Part shown: piece after piece, positions 21,815 through 31,508 of the stretch
Numbering within the stretch: the first letter of the stretch is position 1
Layout of the letters: every line of letters begins with the position of its first letter
Origin: Rhodobacter sp.
GTDB taxonomy: Bacteria > Pseudomonadota > Alphaproteobacteria > Rhodobacterales > Rhodobacteraceae
NCBI GenBank assembly: GCA_022824145.1
Contig: JAJEAY010000050.1
Coordinates: forward strand, 1 to 32,964
Direction of reading: 5' to 3'
DNA length: 32,964 bases
The notes under the pieces: generated by a model
The model's input: the letters and a program-made list of their open reading frames with translations, nothing else
Databases searched by the model: none
Told to the model about the DNA's origin: nothing
Made by a program: the position numbers and the translations under genes

Positions 21815-22666
21815 CTAGTTTTCGATCAGGGAGCCATCGCCCAGAACATTCAGGTCAATGCCTGAGATATCCCTGCGATCTTTCTTCGCGGCATCGACTA
21901 TGGCCTGGACTTCGGCAGCCAGCTTCTGCTGCCAGAGTTCCTGCTGCAGTTCCTGACCCACCTCATCGAGAGTCGGCACCAAACCTTCGCGGGCATCATT
22001 CAGGATGATGACGTGCCAGCCAAACTGTGTCTGAACCGGATTGGAAATCTCTCCCACTTCCAGCGCGGCGACCGCGTTCTCGAAGTCCGGTACCATCTGT
22101 CCGGGGCCGAACCAGCCCAGATTGCCCCCGTTGGGTCCGGACGGTCCGGTCGATCTTTCCGCGGCCAGTTCGGCGAAATCCGCACCTGCGTCGAGTTCAA
22201 GCAGGACTTTCTTCGCATCCTGCTCGGATTCCAGCAGGATATGCGATGCGTTGAACTCCCGGGGCGGGCTGTAATCCGCGTAGCGGGCTTGGTAAGCTTC
22301 CTCAACTTCATCCGGCGAAACCGTGACCGTTTCCGCCATTTCAGTGAGGGCCTCCCTGGCAAGCAGCGACCTGCGCTCGTTTTCAATATAAAGCTCACCG
22401 TATCTGGAGAGACCGGAGCTTGTCTGGCTGACTGCCTCCTGCTGGATCAGACGTTCCAGCACGCCTTCGAAGATCACCTCAGGTGGCAGGCGGCGCTGCT
22501 CCTCGGTCAGATTCAGTGACATGGCGATCATGTGGCCGATTGTGATTTCAGCCTCTCCGACCGTGGCGACCACAGTGTCTGCCGTGAGTTCCTCCTGTGC
22601 GGCCACTGGCAGTGCCATGGCCAGCCCGAAGGCGCCTGCGAGCAGCAGGTTTCCTTGTTTCAGCAT
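21815..22666 (-). CDS. Exported parvulin-type peptidyl-prolyl isomerase (SurA/PrsA-like)
   Basis: A 283-residue periplasmic folding factor. A signal peptide (residues 1-22, LLLAGAFGLAMALPVAAQ) precedes an N-terminal helical chaperone region that begins DTVVATVGEAEITIGHMIAM. The parvulin domain (about 145-235) shows FNASHILLESEQDAKKVL, then ADFAELAAERSTGPSGPNGG, LGWFGPGQMVPDFENAV and FGWHVIILND, all standard. ATG at 22666 is chosen because GGAAG lies 6 nt upstream and the signal peptide starts there; the open frame to 22771 adds 35 residues without signal character. It faces away from secA and heads the argJ-mutT operon. Confidence 0.93.
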   Translation of the reverse strand: MLKQGNLLLAGAFGLAMALPVAAQEELTADTVVATVGEAEITIGHMIAMSLNLTEEQRRLPPEVIFEGVLERLIQQEAVSQTSSGLSRYGELYIENERRSLLAREALTEMAETVTVSPDEVEEAYQARYADYSPPREFNASHILLESEQDAKKVLLELDAGADFAELAAERSTGPSGPNGGNLGWFGPGQMVPDFENAVAALEVGEISNPVQTQFGWHVIILNDAREGLVPTLDEVGQELQQELWQQKLAAEVQAIVDAAKKDRRDISGIDLNVLGDGSLIEN

Positions 22667-22706
22667 CTTAGACTTCCTTCCTGTTTCCGAAGGCAGTGCC
22701 CCGGCG

Positions 22707-22735
22707 TTGACAGATTCGATACGGCAACATACATC
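22707..22735 (+). promoter_or_regulatory. Candidate secA promoter
   Basis: TTGACA (22707-22712, perfect -35) is followed after 17 nt by TACATC (22730-22735). Transcription would start near 22742, giving a leader of about 107 nt before the secA ATG. The site lies in the 182-bp divergent region between the parvulin gene and secA. Confidence 0.5.
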
Positions 22736-22848
22736 GCCTTGAGGCGTGAACGGCCGCTTCCCTGAAGCCATTCGTATGGGTCACCGCAGGGGTGAGCAAG
22801 CACCCGTCTTGCACGTTGACGTCAGATCACAGACCGGGCGGAAAGAGA

Positions 22849-25545
22849 ATGCTAGGAATAGGAACAATCGCCAAAAAGGTCTTTGGCACGCCAAACGACC
22901 GCAGGATCAAGGCGACGCGCCCGACAGTCGAAGCGATCAATGCGCTCGAGCCGGACTTTGAAAAGCTGTCTGACGAGCAGCTGAAACAGAAAACCGAGGA
23001 ATTCATCAAACGCGCCGCGGACGGCGAGAGTCTGGACGATCTGCTCCCGGAAGCATTCGCCAACTGCCGTGAGGCTGCCCGCCGCGCACTGGGCCTGCGC
23101 GCGTTCGACGTGCAGCTGATGGGCGGAATGTTCCTCCACCAGGGCAACATTTCCGAAATGAAGACGGGCGAAGGAAAAACCCTCGTCGCGACCCTTCCCG
23201 CATATCTCAACGCACTGACCGGGCGAGGCGTGCACATCGTTACCGTCAACGACTATCTCGCCAGGCGTGACGCGGAATGGATGGGCAAAGTCTATGCCGC
23301 GCTGGGCATGACCACCGGTGTGGTCTATCCCAACCAGCCTGAAGACGAGAAGCGCGCCGCCTATGCCTGTGACATCACCTACGCAACCAACAACGAACTG
23401 GGATTCGACTACCTGCGCGACAATATGAAGTCGGAACTTTCCCAGATGTTCCAGCGCGACCACTATTTTGCGATCATCGATGAAGTGGATTCGATCCTGA
23501 TCGACGAGGCGCGGACTCCGTTGATAATCTCAGGCCCGGCCCAGGACCGATCCGAACTCTACAAGACCATCGACGGCATCATTCCCGAAGTGCAGGACGA
23601 ACATTTCACCCTCGACGAAAAAACGCGAAACGTCACCTACACCGAGGAAGGCAACGAATTTCTCGAAAACAGACTTCGCGAGGCGGGAATCCTGCCGGAA
23701 GACCATTCGCTATACGATCCTGAAGCAACGACCATCGTGCACCATGTCAACCAAGGGCTTCGGGCGCACAAACTGTTCACCAAGGACAAGGACTACATCG
23801 TCCGTAACGGCGAGGTCGTCCTCATAGACGAGTTCACAGGCCGGATGATGGCCGGACGCAGGCTTTCCGATGGTCTCCATCAGGCCATAGAGGCAAAGGA
23901 AGGGTGCGGTATCCAGGCCGAGAACGTCACGCTCGCAAGCGTCACCTTCCAGAACTATTTCCGCCTCTACGAAAACCTTGCTGGAATGACAGGAACTGCA
24001 GCGACCGAAGCCGATGAATTCATGGAGATTTACGGGCTCGGTGTCGTGGAAGTGCCGACAAACATGCCGGTTGTACGGACGGACGAGCATGACGCGGTAT
24101 ACCGCACAAGGCACGAGAAGTTCGATGCGATCCTGGAGGAAATCAAGCAGGCGCACAGCGCGGGCCAGCCTGTGCTCGTCGGGACCACGAGCATCGAGAA
24201 GTCGGAACACCTGTCGGGGATGCTTAAGGCAGCAAAGCTGCCTCACAACGTCCTCAATGCCCGCCAGCATGAGCAGGAGGCGCAGATCGTCGCCGACGCC
24301 GGCAAGCTGGGCGCGATCACGATCGCCACCAACATGGCAGGCCGCGGGACCGACATACAGCTGGGCGGCAACGTCGAGATGAAGGTGCTGGAGGCGCTGG
24401 CCTCCGACCCGGATGCCAGCCCGGACGAAGTGCGCGCCCGGATCGAAAGCGAACATGCTGACGAGAACAAAAAAGTGATCTCGGCCGGCGGTCTGTTCGT
24501 TCTGGCGACGGAGCGTCACGAAAGCCGGAGGATTGACAACCAGCTGCGCGGTCGATCCGGTCGGCAGGGCGATCCGGGCAGGTCAGCCTTCTATCTGAGC
24601 CTTGAAGACGACCTGATGCGGATATTCGGGTCGGATCGTCTTGATAAAATGCTGAAGACGCTGGGCATGAAGGAAGGCGAGGCCATCGTCCATCCCTGGG
24701 TCAACAAATCGCTTGAGAAGGCGCAGGGCAAGGTTGAGGCCCGCAACTTCGATATCCGAAAACAGCTTCTCAAATTCGACGACGTGATGAATGACCAGCG
24801 GAAGGTCATTTTCGGCCAGCGTCGCGAAATCATGGAGGCCAAGGAGCTTGCGGAGATCGTCGAGGACATGCGCCATCAGGTGATTGACGATCTGGTGGAC
24901 CGTTTCATTCCTCCAAAGACCTATGCTGACCAATGGGATGCGGAAGGGCTTCATGCCGCGCTTCAGGAAAAATGCGGCCTGGAGTCAGACGTTCTGGACT
25001 GGGTCGACGAAGATGGCGTCACCGACGAGGAAATCCGCGCACGGCTCTGCAAGGCTGCTGACGGGATGATGGCGGCGAAAGCCGTCCAGTTCGGTTCGGA
25101 CAACATGCGATCCGCCGAAAAACAGATACTGCTGCAGACGATTGACTCCAGATGGCGTGAACATCTTCTTCGTCTCGAACATCTGCGGTCCGTTGTCGGA
25201 TTCCGGGGCTATGCGCAGCGCGACCCCCTGAACGAATTCAAGAATGAAGGCTTCCAGCTGTTCGAGACTCTTCTGAACACATTGCGCGAAGATGTGACGC
25301 AGAAGCTCAGCCAGCTCCGTCCGATGACCGACGAGGAACGCCAGGCGATGCTGCGGCAGGTGTTGGCCCGGCAGCAGGCAATCCAGCGGGCGGCCGCAGC
25401 GGCAGCGCCCTCCGCAGGGCAGGATGCAACGGTGAACGGATTCGATCCGAACGATCGGTCGACCTGGGGCAATCCGGGCAGAAACACGCCGTGTCCCTGC
25501 GGGTCCGGACGCAAGTTCAAGCACTGCCACGGACGCCCGACCTGA
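22849..25545 (+). CDS. secA: Preprotein translocase ATPase SecA
   Basis: An 898-residue motor ATPase that drives proteins through SecYEG. Walker A is MKTGEGKT (Gly107-Thr111), the DEAD-like Walker B is [14 protein letters not shown], and the helicase motif [14 protein letters not shown], the [19 protein letters not shown] region and the C-terminal zinc-binding [14 protein letters not shown] (which binds SecB) are all present. Start ATG 22849 gives [13 protein letters not shown], the usual N-terminus; the frame is open to 22792 but GGAAAGAG supports 22849. Full length for the family. The convergent dnaJ gene ends 115 bp downstream. Confidence 0.98.
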   Translation: MLGIGTIAKKVFGTPNDRRIKATRPTVEAINALEPDFEKLSDEQLKQKTEEFIKRAADGESLDDLLPEAFANCREAARRALGLRAFDVQLMGGMFLHQGNISEMKTGEGKTLVATLPAYLNALTGRGVHIVTVNDYLARRDAEWMGKVYAALGMTTGVVYPNQPEDEKRAAYACDITYATNNELGFDYLRDNMKSELSQMFQRDHYFAIIDEVDSILIDEARTPLIISGPAQDRSELYKTIDGIIPEVQDEHFTLDEKTRNVTYTEEGNEFLENRLREAGILPEDHSLYDPEATTIVHHVNQGLRAHKLFTKDKDYIVRNGEVVLIDEFTGRMMAGRRLSDGLHQAIEAKEGCGIQAENVTLASVTFQNYFRLYENLAGMTGTAATEADEFMEIYGLGVVEVPTNMPVVRTDEHDAVYRTRHEKFDAILEEIKQAHSAGQPVLVGTTSIEKSEHLSGMLKAAKLPHNVLNARQHEQEAQIVADAGKLGAITIATNMAGRGTDIQLGGNVEMKVLEALASDPDASPDEVRARIESEHADENKKVISAGGLFVLATERHESRRIDNQLRGRSGRQGDPGRSAFYLSLEDDLMRIFGSDRLDKMLKTLGMKEGEAIVHPWVNKSLEKAQGKVEARNFDIRKQLLKFDDVMNDQRKVIFGQRREIMEAKELAEIVEDMRHQVIDDLVDRFIPPKTYADQWDAEGLHAALQEKCGLESDVLDWVDEDGVTDEEIRARLCKAADGMMAAKAVQFGSDNMRSAEKQILLQTIDSRWREHLLRLEHLRSVVGFRGYAQRDPLNEFKNEGFQLFETLLNTLREDVTQKLSQLRPMTDEERQAMLRQVLARQQAIQRAAAAAAPSAGQDATVNGFDPNDRSTWGNPGRNTPCPCGSGRKFKHCHGRPT

Positions 25546-25619
25546 GGGCTGATATTGATCGCTTGGTCTGCGCGAAGGGCGAAACGATCCGAGAGCGGAG
25601 AACTACGACGTAATCTGCG

Positions 25620-25641
25620 CTCGTTCGGGCGTCCGGACGAG
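25620..25641. terminator. Stem-loop between convergent secA and dnaJ
   Basis: CTCGTTCGG (25620-25628) pairs with CCGGACGAG (25633-25641), 9 bp including one G-T pair, around a GCGT loop. It lies between the two stops. Neither side has a U-run, so termination efficiency is uncertain, but the position suits a two-way terminator. Confidence 0.45.
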
Positions 25642-25659
25642 AATGCCCGGATCGACTCC

Positions 25660-26808
25660 TCAGCTCTTTATGCTGTCCCAGAAGCTTTTCACCTTGGACA
25701 GGAAACTGGATGATTCTGGATTGTTGTCGGACCCCAGGCTGTCGAATTCCCGCAGAAGGCTCTTCTGGCGGGACGTCAGGTTCACCGGCGTCTCCACGGC
25801 AAGTTCGATGAACATGTCACCGAGTCCGCCGCCGCGCAGTGCTGGCATGCCTTTGCCGCGCAGGCGCATCTGCCGGCCCGACTGGCTGCCCTCGGGAATC
25901 CGCACGCGGGACCGGCCACCGTCGATGGTCGGAACCTCGATGTCACCGCCGAGCGCCGCTGTCGCAACGCTGACCGGCACTTTGCAGAACAGGTCCTGCC
26001 CGTCACGCACGAACAGCGGATGATCCCGCACATGGACGAATATGTACAGATCGCCGGCCGGGCCTCCCAGCTGGCCCGCTTCGCCCTTTCCCGCAAGACG
26101 GAAGCGGGTTCCGGTCTCGACGCCGGAAGGGATGTTGACTGACATCGACCGGCTGGTCTGCTCGCGGCCGGTTCCCCCGCAGGCGGTGCACGGGCTTTTG
26201 ACAATCTGGCCCATTCCTGAGCAGGTCGGACAGGTGCGCTCTACGGTGAAGATGCTCTGCTGCGCACGGACCTTGCCCATTCCCGAGCAGGTCGGGCAGG
26301 TTGTCGGCTCGGTGCCGCTTTGGGCCCCCGTGCCTCCGCAGCTGGAACAGTTGGCGGCGGCCGTTACCTCGATCGTTTTCTCGATTCCTGAATAGGCGTC
26401 TTCCAGCGACACCTGGAGATTGTAACGGAGATCCTCTCCGCGGGAAGCGCGCTGGCGTCCGCCCCGGCCGCTCCGCCCTCCCATGGCCTCGCCAAACAGG
26501 TCGTCGAACATATCGGAGAACGATGACCTGAAGTCGTGGTGAGCGAATCCGCCGAAACCGCCCTGCTGCGGCCCGCCGCCGCCTTCAAAGGCGGCATGGC
26601 CGAACTGGTCGTAGGCCGCTTTCTTCTCGGGATCCTTGAGAATGTCGTAAGCTTCGTTCACCTGCTTGAATTCGGCTTCCGCGTTCGGATTGTCCTTGTT
26701 CCGGTCAGGATGCAGGTTCCTGGCTTTTCTGCGGTAGGCTTTCTTGACCTCGTCGGCGCCAGCGTCCCGTGAGACGCCCAGAACCTCATAGAAATCGCGC
26801 TTGGCCAT
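25660..26808 (-). CDS. dnaJ: Chaperone DnaJ (Hsp40)
   Basis: A 382-residue type I J-protein that loads clients onto DnaK and stimulates its ATPase. The J-domain has His33-Pro34-Asp35 (ARNLHPDRNK). A Gly/Phe-rich linker follows (GGGGPQQGGFGGFAHHDF). Four zinc-binding CxxCxGxG repeats are seen in order: CSSCGGTG, CPTCSGMG, CPTCSGMG, CTACGGTG. The C-terminal substrate domains end with LREFDSLGSD. The RNLHPD stretch replaces the common MKYHPD. It lies 107 bp after dnaK in the same orientation with a hairpin in the gap. Confidence 0.97.
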   Translation of the reverse strand: MAKRDFYEVLGVSRDAGADEVKKAYRRKARNLHPDRNKDNPNAEAEFKQVNEAYDILKDPEKKAAYDQFGHAAFEGGGGPQQGGFGGFAHHDFRSSFSDMFDDLFGEAMGGRSGRGGRQRASRGEDLRYNLQVSLEDAYSGIEKTIEVTAAANCSSCGGTGAQSGTEPTTCPTCSGMGKVRAQQSIFTVERTCPTCSGMGQIVKSPCTACGGTGREQTSRSMSVNIPSGVETGTRFRLAGKGEAGQLGGPAGDLYIFVHVRDHPLFVRDGQDLFCKVPVSVATAALGGDIEVPTIDGGRSRVRIPEGSQSGRQMRLRGKGMPALRGGGLGDMFIELAVETPVNLTSRQKSLLREFDSLGSDNNPESSSFLSKVKSFWDSIKS

Positions 26809-26874
26809 GTGTCAGTCCTTTCGGAACACGGACCGCGCGTGCGGAATCCGCAGGCGCGTCCGGGCCGCGGACAG

Positions 26875-26890
26875 CCCGGCCAGCGCCGGG
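26875..26890 (-). terminator. GC-rich hairpin in the dnaK-dnaJ spacer
   Basis: CCCGGC-CAGC-GCCGGG (26875-26890) is a perfect 6-bp stem with a 4-nt loop inside the 107-bp spacer. No U-run follows on the minus strand. Such a hairpin may protect the dnaK message or reduce read-through, so that DnaK exceeds DnaJ. Confidence 0.45.
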
Positions 26891-26915
26891 ACGGCCACGG
26901 CCCGCCAGGCCGCGT

Positions 26916-28823
26916 TTAGTCGCGTTTGCCGTCGTCCAGATCTTCGAAGTCGGCATCGACGATGCCATCGTCGGGCTGTTCGCCCTCACCGTCACCAGCG
27001 GCTTCAGCTTTTTCCTGCTCGGCTTTGTAGACGGCCTCTCCAAGCTTCATGGACGCTTCCGCCACGTTCTGGATTCCCGCCCTGATCTTTCCGGCGTCTT
27101 CGGTCTCGATCTGTTCCTTCAGGTTGGCGATGGCGAGTTCGATCGCCTCGACGGTCGTCGGGTCGACCTTGTCGCTATGCTCTTCCAGCGATTTCTCGGT
27201 GGCGTGAATCAGGCCTTCGGCCTGGTTCTTGGCGTCTACCAGTTCCCGGCGCTCCTTGTCCGCTTCGGCGTTTGCTTCGGCATCCTTGATCATCTGTTCG
27301 ATCTCGTCGTCCGAAAGGCCACCGGAAGCCTGGATGGTGATCTTGTGCTCCTTTCCGGTTCCCTTGTCCTTCGCGCTCACCGACACGATGCCGTTGGCGT
27401 CGATATCGAACGTCACCTCGATCTGTGGCACTCCCCGAGGCGCCGGAGGAATGTCCTCAAGGTTGAACTGGCCAAGCAGCTTGTTGTCGGCCGCCATTTC
27501 CCGTTCGCCCTGGAACACACGGATCGTCACCGCGTTCTGGTTGTCGTCCGCGGTCGAGAATATCTGGGACTTCTTGGTCGGAATGGTGGTGTTGCGGTCG
27601 ATCAGCCGGGTGAACACGCCGCCCAGAGTCTCGATCCCGAGCGACAGCGGCGTGACGTCGAGAAGGACGACGTCCTTGACGTCACCCTGCAGAACGCCCG
27701 CCTGGATGGCGGCGCCCATGGCGACCACCTCGTCGGGGTTCACGCCCTTGTGCGGTTCCTTGCCGAAGAACGCGGACACCTCCTCGGCGACCTTCGGCAT
27801 CCTCGTCATGCCGCCGACCAGAACAACTTCGTCGATTTCGCCCGCCGAGATTCCAGCGTCCTTCAGCGCATCCCTGCACGGCTTGATCGATTTCTTGATC
27901 AGGTCACCGACAAGGCTCTCGAGCTTGGCGCGCGTCAGCTTCATGACCAGATGCAGCGGAGTTCCCGTGTTTTTGTCCATCGAGATGAACGGCTGGTTGA
28001 TCTCGGTCTGGGTGGAGCTCGACAGTTCGATCTTTGCCTTTTCCGCAGCCTCTTTCAGGCGCTGAAGCGCCATCTTGTCCTTGGAGAGGTCGACTCCGTG
28101 CTCCTTTTTGAATTCATCGGCGAGATAGCCGACAATTCGCATGTCGAAATCCTCGCCCCCGAGGAATGTGTCGCCATTGGTTGACTTCACCTCGAAAAGG
28201 CCGTCGTCGATTTCAAGAATCGTGATGTCGAACGTTCCGCCCCCGAGGTCGTAGACGGCGATCGTTCTGGTTTCTTTCTTGTCGAGGCCATAAGCCAGTG
28301 CGGCCGCTGTCGGCTCGTTGATGATGCGCAGTACATCCAGACCTGCGATCTTGCCGGCGTCCTTCGTTGCCTGCCGCTGGGCATCGTTGAAATAGGCGGG
28401 GACCGTGATGACCGCCTGGGTGACTTCGTCACCAAGATAAGCGTCAGCGGTCTCCTTCATTTTCTGCAGAATGAAGGCGCTGATCTGGCTCGGCGAATAT
28501 TTCTCGTCCCGGGCCTCGACCCAGGCGTCGCCGTTGCCGCCGTCAACGATGCTGTAGGGGACGATTTTCCGGTCCTTGCTCACCTCGGCGCTGTCGGCCC
28601 TGCGGCCGATCAGACGCTTGACGGCGAAGATCGTGTTTTCGGGGTTGGTAACGGCCTGGCGCTTGGCTGGCTGGCCGACCAGACGCTCGTTGTCGGTGAA
28701 ACCGACGATGGACGGAGTTGTGCGCGCGCCTTCCGAGTTCTCGATGACGCGGGGCTGCGAACCGTCCATGATGGCGACACAGGAATTTGTCGTTCCCAGA
28801 TCGATTCCAATGACTTTGGCCAT
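26916..28823 (-). CDS. dnaK: Chaperone DnaK (Hsp70)
   Basis: A 635-residue ATP-dependent chaperone. The ATPase domain starts [12 protein letters not shown] (phosphate loop 1) and has [13 protein letters not shown] (phosphate loop 2) and [14 protein letters not shown] (adenosine contact). The substrate domain follows [14 protein letters not shown], and the C-terminal lid ends [16 protein letters not shown] 28823 begins [10 protein letters not shown] as in nearly all DnaK; the longer frame to 28916 lacks homology. Ribosome site AAGGA lies about 10 nt upstream. A long open frame on the opposite strand (26769-28184) is a shadow. It is transcribed divergently from alkB and followed by dnaJ. Confidence 0.99.
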   Translation of the reverse strand: MAKVIGIDLGTTNSCVAIMDGSQPRVIENSEGARTTPSIVGFTDNERLVGQPAKRQAVTNPENTIFAVKRLIGRRADSAEVSKDRKIVPYSIVDGGNGDAWVEARDEKYSPSQISAFILQKMKETADAYLGDEVTQAVITVPAYFNDAQRQATKDAGKIAGLDVLRIINEPTAAALAYGLDKKETRTIAVYDLGGGTFDITILEIDDGLFEVKSTNGDTFLGGEDFDMRIVGYLADEFKKEHGVDLSKDKMALQRLKEAAEKAKIELSSSTQTEINQPFISMDKNTGTPLHLVMKLTRAKLESLVGDLIKKSIKPCRDALKDAGISAGEIDEVVLVGGMTRMPKVAEEVSAFFGKEPHKGVNPDEVVAMGAAIQAGVLQGDVKDVVLLDVTPLSLGIETLGGVFTRLIDRNTTIPTKKSQIFSTADDNQNAVTIRVFQGEREMAADNKLLGQFNLEDIPPAPRGVPQIEVTFDIDANGIVSVSAKDKGTGKEHKITIQASGGLSDDEIEQMIKDAEANAEADKERRELVDAKNQAEGLIHATEKSLEEHSDKVDPTTVEAIELAIANLKEQIETEDAGKIRAGIQNVAEASMKLGEAVYKAEQEKAEAAGDGEGEQPDDGIVDADFEDLDDGKRD

Positions 28824-28932
28824 GTTCCAGAATCCTTCCGTTTGGCGATGTTGACGGAGCCCGGCCCTGGAAGGCACCGGTCTCCGATCCCGTATTTCTG
28901 CGGGAAGCATGTCCATGTTACGTTTCGCAGGC

Positions 28933-28961
28933 TATATAGGGATGGGGATTCGGCCCTGCAA
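28933..28961 (-). promoter_or_regulatory. Candidate dnaK promoter, with heat-shock-like -10
   Basis: On the minus strand TTGCAG (28961-28956) and TATATA (28938-28933) are 17 nt apart. The -10 reads CCTATAT, which fits the CYTATNT -10 of alphaproteobacterial RpoH promoters; the -35 has TTG but not the full CTTGAA. It gives a leader of about 105 nt before the dnaK ATG and overlaps the 5' part of the divergent alkB region. Confidence 0.5.
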
Positions 28962-29028
28962 CCGAACGGGACAGACAAAATTCATGTCTTGCCGGGCAGA
29001 CAGGATCATGCGGGAGAGACAGGATACA

Positions 29029-29637
29029 GTGCCTGAACCAACGATTGCCGTGCGGGGCGTGACCGTCTTCAGGGAGTTTCTCGACAGTTCGGCCCAGGTT
29101 TCGATGCTGGAGGAACTGCGTGATTTGGTTGCCGCGGCGCCCCTTCTGTCGCCGCAGACTCCCTATGGCAGGCCGATGTCGGTCAGGATGACCTCCGCCG
29201 GAAAATATGGATGGCGCTCGGACCGGACAGGATACCGTTACGAGTCCAGGCATCCTTCGGGAGCACCTTGGCCGGCGATTCCCGGGAGCGTTCTTTCTGT
29301 CTGGGAAGCGGTGACCGGACTGCGTCGGCAGCCCGACTGCTGCCTCTTGAATTTCTATGGGGCAGGCGCCCGCATGGGGATGCATCAGGATCGCGATGAG
29401 GCGGATTTCTCCTTTCCGGTCGTGTCGGTGTCTTTGGGGGATGATGCGTTGTTCCGTATCGGAAACCGGACACGCGGGGGCCGCACCGAGTCGGTCTGGC
29501 TTTCATCCGGTGACGTGGTGGTCATGGGCGGAGAGTCGCGCCTGCTCTATCACGGCGTTGACCGGATCAGGCACGGCACATCGGGACTGCTCAAGGAAGG
29601 CGGTCGGATTAACCTGACATTGAGGGTTGTGGACTGA
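29029..29637 (+). CDS. alkB: AlkB-type 2-oxoglutarate/Fe(II) dioxygenase (alkylated DNA repair)
   Basis: A dioxygenase that removes methyl groups from 1-methyladenine and 3-methylcytosine. Fe(II) ligands are His and Asp of MGMHQDRDEADF and the distal His of LLYHGVDRI; 2-oxoglutarate is held by the Arg of GGRINLTLRVVD. LNFYGAGARMG and VSVSLGDDALFRIG are family segments. About 202 residues from GTG 29029, chosen because homologues begin close to the VRGVTVFREFLD segment; ATG 29008, seven codons earlier with AGGA just before it, is an equal alternative. An open frame to 28909 overlaps the dnaK promoter and is less likely. Confidence 0.9.
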   Translation: MPEPTIAVRGVTVFREFLDSSAQVSMLEELRDLVAAAPLLSPQTPYGRPMSVRMTSAGKYGWRSDRTGYRYESRHPSGAPWPAIPGSVLSVWEAVTGLRRQPDCCLLNFYGAGARMGMHQDRDEADFSFPVVSVSLGDDALFRIGNRTRGGRTESVWLSSGDVVVMGGESRLLYHGVDRIRHGTSGLLKEGGRINLTLRVVD

Positions 29638-29676
29638 CCTTGCGTTACCGGACAGGAGGCTGTCGGTGCGCCGGTG

Positions 29677-29705
29677 TTGCCGATCTTCCTGCAAACGATC
29701 ATAAG
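29677..29705 (+). promoter_or_regulatory. Candidate promoter of cysQ-kdsB
   Basis: TTGCCG (29677-29682) and CATAAG (29700-29705) are 17 nt apart in the 106-bp gap after alkB, about 40 nt before the cysQ ATG. Both boxes match the consensus only partly, and read-through from alkB is also possible. Confidence 0.3.
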
Positions 29706-29743
29706 CGGACAGCGGTTACCCGGAAACAACGGGGTGGCGGGCA

Positions 29744-30553
29744 ATGGAGCGGACCTTGGATCTTGGGCGACTGTGCTTGGTGATGCGGCGGCTGGCCGTT
29801 GAGGCCGGTGACCTGATCATGGACATCTACCGCAGCGATAGCTTCGACGTACGCACGAAGTCAGATGCAAGTCCGGTGACGGCGGCCGACGAGGCGGCGG
29901 ATTCGCATATCACGGCCGGCCTGCGGGCTGCCTTTCCGGGTGTCGCCGTTGTGACCGAAGAGCAGGCCGCGACACATGCCAAGAGGGCGGAGTCCTTTCT
30001 GATCGTCGATCCCTTGGACGGAACCAAGGAGTTCGTCAGGCGTCGCGGGGACTTCACCGTGAACATCGCTTACGTAAAATCCGGGACGCCCCTGCGGGGC
30101 GTTGTCTATGCGCCGGCGAAAGGCAGGCTGTTCCGCACGCTCGCTGACGGCACATCGGTCGAGGAAACCGGGACGTTCGAGAAGGATAGGGCGGGAAGCT
30201 CCAAGCCAATCAGGGTTTCCAGACCGGACAATGAAGCGTTGACGGTTGTCGCCTCGAAGTCGCACCGCGACCAGGCCACGGACGATTACATCTCCAAATA
30301 CCAGGTCCGCAGTTTCACAAGCGCCGGATCTTCGCTGAAATTCTGTCTTCTGGCGTCGGGCGAGGCTGATCTCTATCCACGGCTGGGGACGACCATGGAA
30401 TGGGATACGGCAGCGGGTGACGCTGTCCTGCGCGGGGCCGGCGGCAGGATGGTCCGGTTCGACGGCCACGGGCGGTTTGACTATGGCAAGCCGGGATACC
30501 GGAATCCGTTTTTCATCGCCCATGCACCTGGCGTGGATCTGCTGCCGGCCTGA
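29744..30553 (+). CDS. cysQ: 3'(2'),5'-bisphosphate nucleotidase CysQ
   Basis: A 269-residue Mg-dependent, lithium-sensitive phosphatase of the inositol monophosphatase superfamily. It hydrolyses PAP, the by-product of sulfate assimilation, to AMP. Metal-binding motifs are in order: Glu in VTEEQAA, DPLDGTKEF, and WDTAAGDAVLRGAGG near the C-terminus; PVTAADEAAD lies near the start. Size is normal. The ATG lies after GGTGG. Its stop shares one base with the kdsB start (TGATG), so the two are coupled. Confidence 0.95.
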   Translation: MERTLDLGRLCLVMRRLAVEAGDLIMDIYRSDSFDVRTKSDASPVTAADEAADSHITAGLRAAFPGVAVVTEEQAATHAKRAESFLIVDPLDGTKEFVRRRGDFTVNIAYVKSGTPLRGVVYAPAKGRLFRTLADGTSVEETGTFEKDRAGSSKPIRVSRPDNEALTVVASKSHRDQATDDYISKYQVRSFTSAGSSLKFCLLASGEADLYPRLGTTMEWDTAAGDAVLRGAGGRMVRFDGHGRFDYGKPGYRNPFFIAHAPGVDLLPA

Positions 30554-31353
30554 TGCGTGTCCTGATCTGCATCCCGGCGCGGCATAAATCCTCGCGCTAT
30601 CCCGGAAAGCCCCTGGCGCTTCTGCGGGGAGCGTCCGGAAAGGCGCGGAGCCTGGTTCAGAGAACCTGGGAAGCGGCGATGCAGGTCTCAGGAGTGGACC
30701 GGGTCGTGGTCGCGACCGAGGACAGCCTGATCGGAGATGCTGTAAGCGGCTTTGGGGCCGAAGCGCTGATGACGTCGCCGGACCGCCGCAACGGTACGGA
30801 GCGCTGCGCTGAAGCGATGGACGCATTGGGCGGAGGTTATGACATTGTGGTGAATCTGCAGGGCGACGCGCCGTTGACCCCGCCCTGGTTCATTGAAGAT
30901 CTAATTGAGCGGCTCGCGGCGCATCCTTCAGCCGAGGTCGCCACACCGGTGCTGCGCTGCGACGGACATGCCCTGAACGGATTTCTTGAGGACCGTCGCG
31001 CGGGTCGGGTTGGCGGCACGACAGCGGTTTTCTCCGAAGATGGACGGGCGCTGTACTTTTCTAAGGAAGTGATTCCCTATGTCACAGGCCGATACGCCGA
31101 CGACCAAATGACTCCTGTGTTCCATCATGTGGGCGTGTATGCGTTCCGGCCATCGGCGCTGGAGTCCTACCCTCAGTGGCCGATTGGACCCTTGGAGAGG
31201 CTGGAGGGGCTGGAACAGCTAAGGTTCCTCGAGCAGGGACGCCAGGTGCTCTGTGTTGAGGTCGATGCCCGAGGACGGCGGTTCTGGGAGGTAAACAACC
31301 CTGAAGACGTGCCCCGGATCGAGGCGATGCTGGCCGAACTTGGAATTGAGTGA
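30553..31353 (+). CDS. kdsB: 3-deoxy-manno-octulosonate cytidylyltransferase KdsB
   Basis: A 266-residue CMP-Kdo synthetase that activates Kdo for lipopolysaccharide inner core. CTP-binding motifs are IPARHKSSRYPGKPL (P-loop-like opening), NGTERCAEA and VVNLQGDAP; RRAGRVGGTTAVF, YFSKEVIPY, FHHVGVYAFRP and RRFWEVNNPEDV are typical of the alphaproteobacterial form. ATG shares one base with the cysQ stop. Slightly longer than the usual 250 residues because of inserts such as LRGASGKARSLV. Presence of kdsB shows that the host makes a Kdo-containing lipopolysaccharide. Confidence 0.95.
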   Translation: MRVLICIPARHKSSRYPGKPLALLRGASGKARSLVQRTWEAAMQVSGVDRVVVATEDSLIGDAVSGFGAEALMTSPDRRNGTERCAEAMDALGGGYDIVVNLQGDAPLTPPWFIEDLIERLAAHPSAEVATPVLRCDGHALNGFLEDRRAGRVGGTTAVFSEDGRALYFSKEVIPYVTGRYADDQMTPVFHHVGVYAFRPSALESYPQWPIGPLERLEGLEQLRFLEQGRQVLCVEVDARGRRFWEVNNPEDVPRIEAMLAELGIE

Positions 31354-31392
31354 GCGGGGATGTTGACGGCTGAAGCAGGATTTTGGACATGG

Positions 31393-31408
31393 CGGGATAT
31401 ATATCCCG
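31393..31408. promoter_or_regulatory. Perfect 16-bp palindrome upstream of galU
   Basis: CGGGATATATATCCCG is exactly self-complementary and lies 100 bp before the galU ATG, in the 155-bp gap after kdsB. Its centre contains TATATA, which could be a -10 box covered by a regulator; TTGACG at 31363-31368 is too far (about 29 nt) to be the matching -35. Operator is the preferred reading. Confidence 0.45.
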
Positions 31409-31508
31409 GACAGCGGAATTCGCCGACGCTTGGGATGATGGCTTGCGCCGTCGGCGCGGCAGGATTTGGAAGCGCGCCGCAACGGGCGCAGACAGGCAAG
31501 GCACGGCG

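Noticed and set aside
23710-24519. A 269-codon minus-strand frame inside secA
   Set aside because: It is a shadow of secA with no domain or ribosome site.
26769-28184. A 471-codon open frame on the plus strand opposite dnaK and the dnaJ start
   Set aside because: It is the antisense shadow of dnaK, which is unmistakable; the antisense protein has no domain, and long antisense frames are common opposite GC-rich genes.
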